From Strongylocentrotus droebachiensis (taxonomy: Eukaryota > Echinodermata > Echinoidea > Camarodonta > Strongylocentrotidae), in NCBI GenBank assembly GCA_035222895.1, contig JAVYIG010006354.1, positions 1 through 64,000 of the forward strand: a DNA stretch of 64,000 nt. Reading direction: 5' to 3'. Of this stretch, positions 57,620 through 64,000 are shown in pieces. The notes beneath the pieces are model-generated. The model saw only the letters and a program-made list of their open reading frames with translations, made no database searches and had not been told where the DNA came from. Positions within the stretch are counted from its first letter, which is position 1. Every line of letters begins with the position of its first letter. Both the position numbers and the translations under genes were made by a program.

Positions 57620-57866
57620 AACCCCAAAATAGCGGCGTACGTTCTCGACGATCGGAGGGTGTGTGCGCGTTGATGATTGCTCTCTCCCTATCGATCTCAT
57701 CTCAGCTCCAGCTATTACGCGTACGAAGAACGGAACTGAAGTAAAACACATTTCGGGAGAGTCTACGAAAATACGGAATTTCAAAATCTTGTAAGAATTT
57801 CTTTGACTAGTTGAATTATTTTCTGGAATCATCAACTCCTACTTCAACTGAACGAAGAAGTTAACG
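57620..57866 (+). other. probable non-coding first exon of a + strand gene that continues beyond the window
   Basis: A stretch of unique, CpG-containing sequence (CGGCGTACG, CTCGACGATCGG, TTACGCGTACG) without repeats ends at AAGTTAACG followed by a consensus donor GTAAGATT (57867). An ATG at 57673 opens only a 23-codon frame, so the exon would be leader sequence. No protein-coding exon of the gene is visible in the remaining 6 kb. The 5' boundary is a guess. In human the gene head to head with DNAJC11 is CAMTA1, which is the leading candidate by position only. Confidence 0.4.
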
Positions 57867-60800
57867 GTAAGATTAGACGCATTTTAAAGAGTATTTGTCT
57901 GTGTTATCTCGGGCTGGTAAAGGAATTTTTGTTGGTAGCAGTGTTGTTGTGGAAAGTAGTGCGCGAAGCTGTGTGTGATCAATGGGGCACCGCTCCGTGG
58001 AGTTGGGTGAGCGATTCGCTACCAATTATACCACTACCAGTTGCGTGTGGTATAGGCGTGTACCGCTAGTGCTAGTCAATGCACTTGCCGACAGATCAGA
58101 CTGATTTGTTCAAGGAGAAGAGTTCTTGTTTGCCGGTCAACTGGGTTGAATCTTGCTTGATTTTGAAATGTTGTTGAATGATTTAAACTATAAAGATGTG
58201 TCCATCTTGATGTTGAATGAATCAACTTTTTAATTGTCGAATTAGAAGTTGGATTTTTTTGGTGAAGAATCACTCTTTGCTTTGGCCCCATTTTGGGCAA
58301 TTGGGTTTGGCAAACCATTCCAAAAAACGAAAAAAAAAAGATTTTCATATAATGAGAGAAAAATCTAAAGTAAACAATTTTTACTCCACAGCTAGCTCTT
58401 TAAACTAATATTTCTGTATTCATTTTTTGAAAAAGTAATTTTACTATTAACTCTTGATGTGACAGCTCTACCCATCAAAACTCAGTAACTTACTAACTGT
58501 CTGTACATGATAGTGTTGATAAAGATATCCTTGCTTAAGTTATGTCTTGAACATACTATTTCATCTGACATGATACATTTAGGGAACACACATGTACAAC
58601 ATACATTATTCCTAAGATTACTAGAAGAAGAAGAACAGAAGTAACATTTAAACTAAATCTACACATTTCATGTTCAATGGTATCAGACTAGAATTAAAAA
58701 AAAACATGACAACTGATATAAAGTAATACCGTATCTGTTCATGACGCGATAACTTGAAACCAGGATGGTAGTGCATGCTTCCTGTATAGGATTTCAGATT
58801 ATGGAAACATGTCACAGTAGTAGGAAAACGACACCTTCCTTTCCTGTCCTTCAGAAGCTAGAGCTATGATCTCTTGTGACACTGCGGTGTGTAATACAGG
58901 ATGGTTGGGAAATGAGTGAATCTATCTGGTTTGATTGTGATAAAACATAATTGTGATCTTTACGTCATAGATTCAGTGGAAAAAGTATATCTGAGGAACT
59001 AACACTTTAACAAGCTCTGCTTCAAGTTAGTTCCTCTTTTCTCATGCTTTTTCCATATTTATTTTGTCGTTTTATTGCATATTTTTTTGTGATATAATTA
59101 TTCTTGTATTATGATGTTTTGCATGAGAAATAAAATCATTTGAATCATTTCAATCACTTACATGTAAATGTGCACAGTGTATTACATTGTATATTTGTAC
59201 ATGGTTGCCATTGTAAGGAACTTACGGAGAGCTCCCAAGTGATAAGTCTATGAGAGATAAGTCAAGAGAGCTCCCAAGTCTATGAGAGACACCACACCAC
59301 AATATCCTCGTTTAGTTGCTGAAAAGGCTTTTGACGAGTACCAGCATAGACGTAGACGTAGACGTAGATAAACAAAAAAAGAACTGAAAAAGGTAAATAA
59401 AGTACAGTAATGTATGCTCGACCTTGTAGTAGTATTATTGTCAAGCAGGCCTCTTGTATTGTAAACATAACAGGGTGCATTAAATAGAACTTAAAGTGCT
59501 AAATCTGTTCAACAGTTGTGAATGTTATTTTCCTGAAATGTTAGTGTATCACATCTTTCAAGACCCCTTCTCATTGGGACTACATGTATTAAAGTTAACA
59601 ACTGCTACACTGTACATGTATGTATAATGCCTAATTGTCTGTAGATTGTTGGTTGGGTGCACAGTCTTACAAGTCTGCTGATTTTAGGTTTCTGCTCAAG
59701 GATTTTCATTGCTTGTATTGGCTGGCAATCAAAATAGGATTAGTGCCAAGGACTTCACGTATTATTGGAGTGTTTCTACAAAAGAATGTTTTTTTAGGGA
59801 TATTAAAGATTGGGTTTTGTACATTTGTTTAATTTAAGGGCAGATACATGTATTTAGTTTGAATTTCATGATACCGGTATACTGTAGCAACTGTTTCATA
59901 CATGCAGGTGTACGGTAATGCAAGTATGACACAATAACAATATTAATAGTTCCTGTGAATCTTTTGAAATTCTAAATCTATTGGCCATTAAGGTATTGTT
60001 CAGTTGATAATCAAGGTTCTACAATTGCAGGTACAGTACATGTATATCTGGACTTTAAAACAAATGTGTATGTTGGACTTGTACATGTATGTACAAAACA
60101 AAATGAAACAAACAAACACAAACCAACATGATACAAGCAACAAGCATGTCGCATCCATGTAGATAACATGTAGACCTATCTGGGTAATGTTTCTTTGTCA
60201 GGAAAGTACATTGTGTATTGAGTGTAAAATCTGAAAGTAAATAGACATGTAGTATTGGTGTACACAATACAGTATGTACATGTAGGCCAATGTGTGGTAA
60301 TGCATTATCTATAGGTTGTAACATTCAATGTAGTCAACTAGTCATACTTTTAGGGCTGACTGTATAGAACCTGTTTTCTAGTATACAACATATTGTACAT
60401 GTAAGACAAAAACAAATTAATGACACACGATTACTGTCCCTATCCAGGGACCATGCATGGACAATTAATTAAGGTGCATCTGGTCACCCCATGGATATCA
60501 TTAATCCCTGAGGTTATCTGTTAATCACCTAATGTCTGTACCACACCTTATAACTCATCACCCTTTGTGGTCCAAGCACAACTGCTGGAAAGAAGAAGAA
60601 CTTCTGTACGTGTAGCGAGTCGTACATGTAAGTATAGCAATGTCTTGCATAAATTAGAACAAAGACAAATTCTTTATTAAAGGCCTACCAGTATAGAGAA
60701 AAAAATGTGTTATTGCATAAAGGTTGTAAGTTATCTTGCCCAAGTTTATGTGGATGCACCTGAGTAATAATGTATAATTTTCATTAGCTTACTAATAATA

Positions 60801-61510
60801 GAGTCATACATGTAATATAGACAGTATGACACATACAATGTATATTTTGTTCACACATGTTTGTAGGTATCCACTGTACATGTACATGTAGGCCAAATAT
60901 TGAAATGAATCAATAAATGTGAAATTTATCCTCCTCTTATTGATTCTACTGTAGGTTGAGTAAAATGCTTTTATTTTTAAATAGACAACGTTCTGAATAA
61001 GATGGTCCATCCTTCTACCTGCTTATAAATTTGGTACATTTCCCCTCTTGTTAATTCACAAAGCTTCATTGGTATCTTCCAGGTTTCACTTCTAATATCA
61101 TCCATCTTGGTCTGGGAGTACCGGTACATACATGTTTATTGACCATCCTATTGCATTGTCCATGTCATTGGTTTAGGCTTTAGCGTAGAGAATCAATTTG
61201 TAAACATGGTGCACATACAGTGCAATATGCTGTGTCTTGTAAAGGCTGACTCTACTGGCCTGCAAAGATGTAGCGGCAAAATTGAACTTTTGGCATTTGG
61301 TAAATACAGAGATATTTGTAGCCTCGTTCTGAGGCCTGGAGTAATATTTTTCTTTTACATGTAGTACTGGTATGTCTTTACCATGTAGTTTGATGGTTCA
61401 TGATTTGTTTTTACCTTACTGCTATTTAAAGAAAAAGTAACCCAACATTTCCCACACTCCTCCAAGGTTAGGTAAACAGGTACTAAATAGGAAGCAATTC
61501 CTTGAATGCT

Positions 61511-62045
61511 TTTAAAGGTACTATGTCCCATTTGCAGGCCAAAAAATGAAAAAGTTAAATTCCAACTGCATTTGAAAGATAATACTAATTTAGAACTTCC
61601 CTAAAAAAGGTGGGGCTTGAAAATGTCTTCAAGTGGGAAAATAACGACTATTAGTTGTCAAATCGACTTTAGGGCTATAGAGCCCAAAAGTAATAGTCTT
61701 GATTTTCAAACAATTGTACCGAATGGTCATACGTTTTATGCAAAGATTCAATCAGTTTTATCTTGGCCATCACAAGAAGTGGGTTATTGATGTAGACAAA
61801 TGCTCATGTACCCTTTACAACTCTTTTCATGTATGTTATTACCAAAGAAGAAAAAAAAGCCAGTCAGTCACTCGATAGTGTCTGACAGTGAAGTCTAGCA
61901 AGTAAACAAGTTTCCTTGCATAATTTGAATATGAGGACACTGCTAACGTTTACATTTCACAGATACATGTAGGACATACATGACATATTCATAATTCCTG
62001 CAAAGTTCTACAGAATTCGAGGTTGGCTGCAAAAGGGACATAGTA
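61511..62045. mobile_element. MITE family A, main part, interrupted near its right end
   Basis: Near-identical to 6925-7460, with a few small indels such as the loss of 'ctgcg' at about 61740. Its right inverted repeat GGGACATAGTACC is cut after GGGACATAGTA; CCTTTAA reappears at 62835-62841. Confidence 0.88.
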
Positions 62046-62834
62046 TAGTATTAATGACTGCTTTGAGAGAAACAGTTGTTTTATTACGCTCAAGGGAAGG
62101 TTAGAATTGTGCTATTACCCGAGGCGTGCCGAGGGGAATAGCCCAATTGTAACCTTCCCGAGAGCGTATAAAAACAACTATTTCTCGAATATTAAAGCAG
62201 TCATTAATACTTTTATATGCCGAAAAAAAATAGACTAAAAAATAAAAAATAGTTTTTTTTTTTGTCGAAGATGAGATTCGAACTCTTGCGTACAAAAGGT
62301 GATGTATTTAAAGTCAGCGCCTCAGACCTCTCGGCCATCGCGCGATGTTAACATGCTTGGCAGTTTTGTACAATATATACATTAGATGGATTGAAACTGG
62401 CTTCGCGTGTGATGAATGCTTCGCAAAAGCTCCATATACGGACTCTTCTTTTACTTTTGCAATGCATATTGGCACGAACTTAGATCAAGATCTATCGGCA
62501 GATGTTGTTTTTTTGTTTTTGGAAGTTTATTTTCGTCTTCATGTCAACAATGCAAGATAAAATTGTCGACAAGATCGATCGAGATTCAATTGTATTGAAA
62601 TTACCGACCAATCCTTCGCACACATACGGTACCCTCCATCGCTCAAACCATTTTTTAACATGTAAACCTATGGGGTAACCATGGAGGCTGACCAACTATT
62701 TTTAATAACCATGGTTATTAAAAATATTGAAATGTTTTAAGCATGGTTACCGAGAATTTTACAGGAACAGTTGAAGTTTATGAATGCAATTCGACCAATC
62801 AGATGGCTGGATTTCTTAAGTGAGGTATATAATA
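62046..62834. mobile_element. 790-bp element carrying a foldback head and a tRNA-Leu-like module
   Basis: The left 170 bp (62046-62215) folds on itself: AGTATTAATGACTGCTTT..GTTGTTTTATTACGCTC..GGGAAGGTTA pairs with TAACCTTCCCGAGAGCG..AAAGCAGTCATTAATACT. This is followed by an A/T run, the tRNA-Leu-like module and about 490 bp of non-coding DNA. The outer ends are not clear inverted repeats, so more than one element may be involved. Confidence 0.6.
62262..62345 (-). repeat. tRNA-Leu(TAA)-like module, long form
   Basis: On the minus strand: GATGGCCGAGAGGTCTGAGGCG (A box), CTTTAAATA loop (TAA), a variable-arm-like insert, AGAGTTCGAATCTC (B box) and ATCTTCGACA at the 3' acceptor side, then a T-poor/A-rich flank. 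The 5' acceptor strand does not pair with the 3' strand, so I call it a relic or SINE head and not a working tRNA. Confidence 0.65.
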
Positions 62835-63764
62835 CCTTTAAGCGCCTTTTTATGGTAAAGCTGGGGTAATAATATCATTGCAGGGCCCTCAGGAAGAACA
62901 AATATTAATACTGATGAGGCTACGAAAGTAGAATTGATTCTGGCGTAAATCATCCAACGACGATGGAAAAGGCCATAGATGTAAAATCCAACAGCAACAA
63001 CAACTGGGTAAACAAGGCATATTATTATTAAAATTATTAGTATTAATAACAGTCTAAACAAGCCCTACATGTACAGTACTTTTACCTCTTGTCAAGTCCA
63101 CAAGAGCTTCAGAAAGGAAAAAAGTAATCATCTCCTGAAGATTACAAACATGTAGGAGATACATGTAGTTTTATCATCCCTGGGAATCAAACTACCGGTA
63201 GTCAGATTGAGAAGCATTCAAAGTCTATCACGATTCGACTCATCTAGTGACTACTACTTGTACGTGTTTCTACTCACAAACAGCGTACTAGGCAGCCTGA
63301 GAAGGTCTTAAGTCGGCATACCAGAAAGGGATTTGGGCGCCCAAGGCAAGAAGGGAGGAATACCGGTAATCCTATTGTAGCATGCCAGTACACATTTATC
63401 CTTTGAAGTGATTGATTGTCAGAACAACGATGTAAATTGACTTTTTCAAGATTAAAATGGTTTTCACTAGCTCAACTAGATGTAAATCTCAATGGGGAAT
63501 AAGGGAAACATTTTCTAACAAATATTATTTTCTGTAACCCATCTCGAACATTAGACTTCCAATACTGAACAACTTCAGCTATCTTAAAAAAGAAAATTTC
63601 TGTGTGTGACCTTTGAAGAAATTTTGTGGTGAAAAGTTGTGAAAGCTAAATGTTTGCAGGTTGTTTTTCTCACCCTACTGATGTACTTGTAAACCTCCCT
63701 CCCCCCCCCCAAAAAAAAAATTCTCTGTGGCAAAGGGCCATGGTTTATAGTCCACTGCCTGGAC

Positions 63765-63910
63765 TGTTTCCGTGGCGCGCGCCCAATCAGCTGAGAAAAT
63801 AATACACCCTCAAAGTTAACACAGAGACAGTCCTTGCCTTTCATTATCACCCTCGCAATTGACGGGTGTATTTCCAGGGGGTCGTGCGTTCTATGCGGAA
63901 AGTCTATGTG
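63765..63910. promoter_or_regulatory. possible CCAAT-containing promoter-like patch
   Basis: GCGCGCGCCCAATCAGCTGA at about 63776-63795 holds a CCAAT box in a GC-rich, repeat-free patch. It may be a promoter or an enhancer for a gene beyond the right edge. The evidence is one motif plus composition. Confidence 0.25.
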
Positions 63911-64000
63911 TAAGGGAGGAGGACATGCAGTACATGTAGATGATTGAAGAAAAAGAAATATTAAAACAGACAGAATCTGATGCACTACATCATACATGTA

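Larger units (their letters stand above)
61440..63030. repeat. SINE S1 copy split by a two-layer nested insertion
   Basis: The SINE body ('cccacactcctccaagg..aggtactaaataggaagcaattccttgaatgc') stops at about 61510 and resumes at about 62838 ('tttaagcgcc..atggtaaagctggggtaataatatc..ccctcaggaagaac') with TTTAA on both sides. Between them lie MITE A (61511-62045 plus its last bases at 62835-62841) and, inside that MITE, another element at 62046-62834. Confidence 0.8.
57867..64000. other. presumed first intron or intergenic DNA to the window end
   Basis: No exon with protein similarity was found. The contents are AT-rich sequence with many TACATGTA words, the nested repeat complex at 61440-63030, and a moderately GC-rich patch at 63765-63910. 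That patch contains CGCGCGCCCAATCAG, an inverted-CCAAT-like word, and could be another promoter or exon edge. Confidence 0.5.

Noticed and set aside
62262-62345. functional tRNA-Leu gene
   Set aside because: The acceptor stem halves do not match and it sits in a nested mobile element; a covariance-model search would settle it.
1-64000. virus-derived or LTR elements
   Set aside because: I saw no paired long terminal repeats, capsid, protease, integrase or envelope motifs; the only reverse transcriptase is in the LINE.

Overview
The window is nuclear DNA of a marine invertebrate deuterostome, most likely an echinoderm such as a sea urchin. The reasons are vertebrate-like gene content with small, highly split exons, a low-GC background dense with short inverted-repeat DNA transposons and tRNA-derived SINEs, frequent TACATGTA and TACCGGTA words, and long simple repeats. 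The species assignment is inference.

Four host protein-coding genes can be rebuilt completely, exon by exon, with consistent splice phases. From left to right they are: a TPRG1L-like gene (+, CDS 2454-9882, 4 coding exons, 278 aa); WRAP73/WDR8 (-, 34107-21208, 13 coding exons, 452 aa); MRPL51 (+, 34259-35359, 2 exons, 150 aa), which starts 151 bp from the WRAP73 start codon in a head-to-head pair; and DNAJC11 (-, 54688-38851, 15 exons, 555 aa). At about 57.6-57.87 kb there is a probable non-coding first exon of a further + strand gene that leaves the window on the right.

The genes have no shared pathway beyond basic cell biology: a vesicle-associated hSac2-domain protein, a centrosomal WD40 protein, a mitochondrial ribosomal protein, and a mitochondrial outer-membrane J protein. 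The arrangement is the interest. TPRG1L and WRAP73 lie tail to tail, as they do at human 1p36.32; DNAJC11 is also a 1p36 gene, and MRPL51 lies on the paralogous 12p13. The window therefore looks like a retained piece of an ancient deuterostome linkage group.

The rest is repeat. A 5'-truncated LINE with a long open reading frame sits antisense in a WRAP73 intron (23186-26418). At least ten families of short TIR or foldback elements, several with exact target-site duplications and several nested in one another, fill introns and spacers. Two host genes carry short tandem duplications that copy an exon 3' end together with its splice donor: six copies of 81 bp in TPRG1L and two of 43 bp in DNAJC11. 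No CRISPR, operon or prokaryotic feature and no virus-derived element was recognised.
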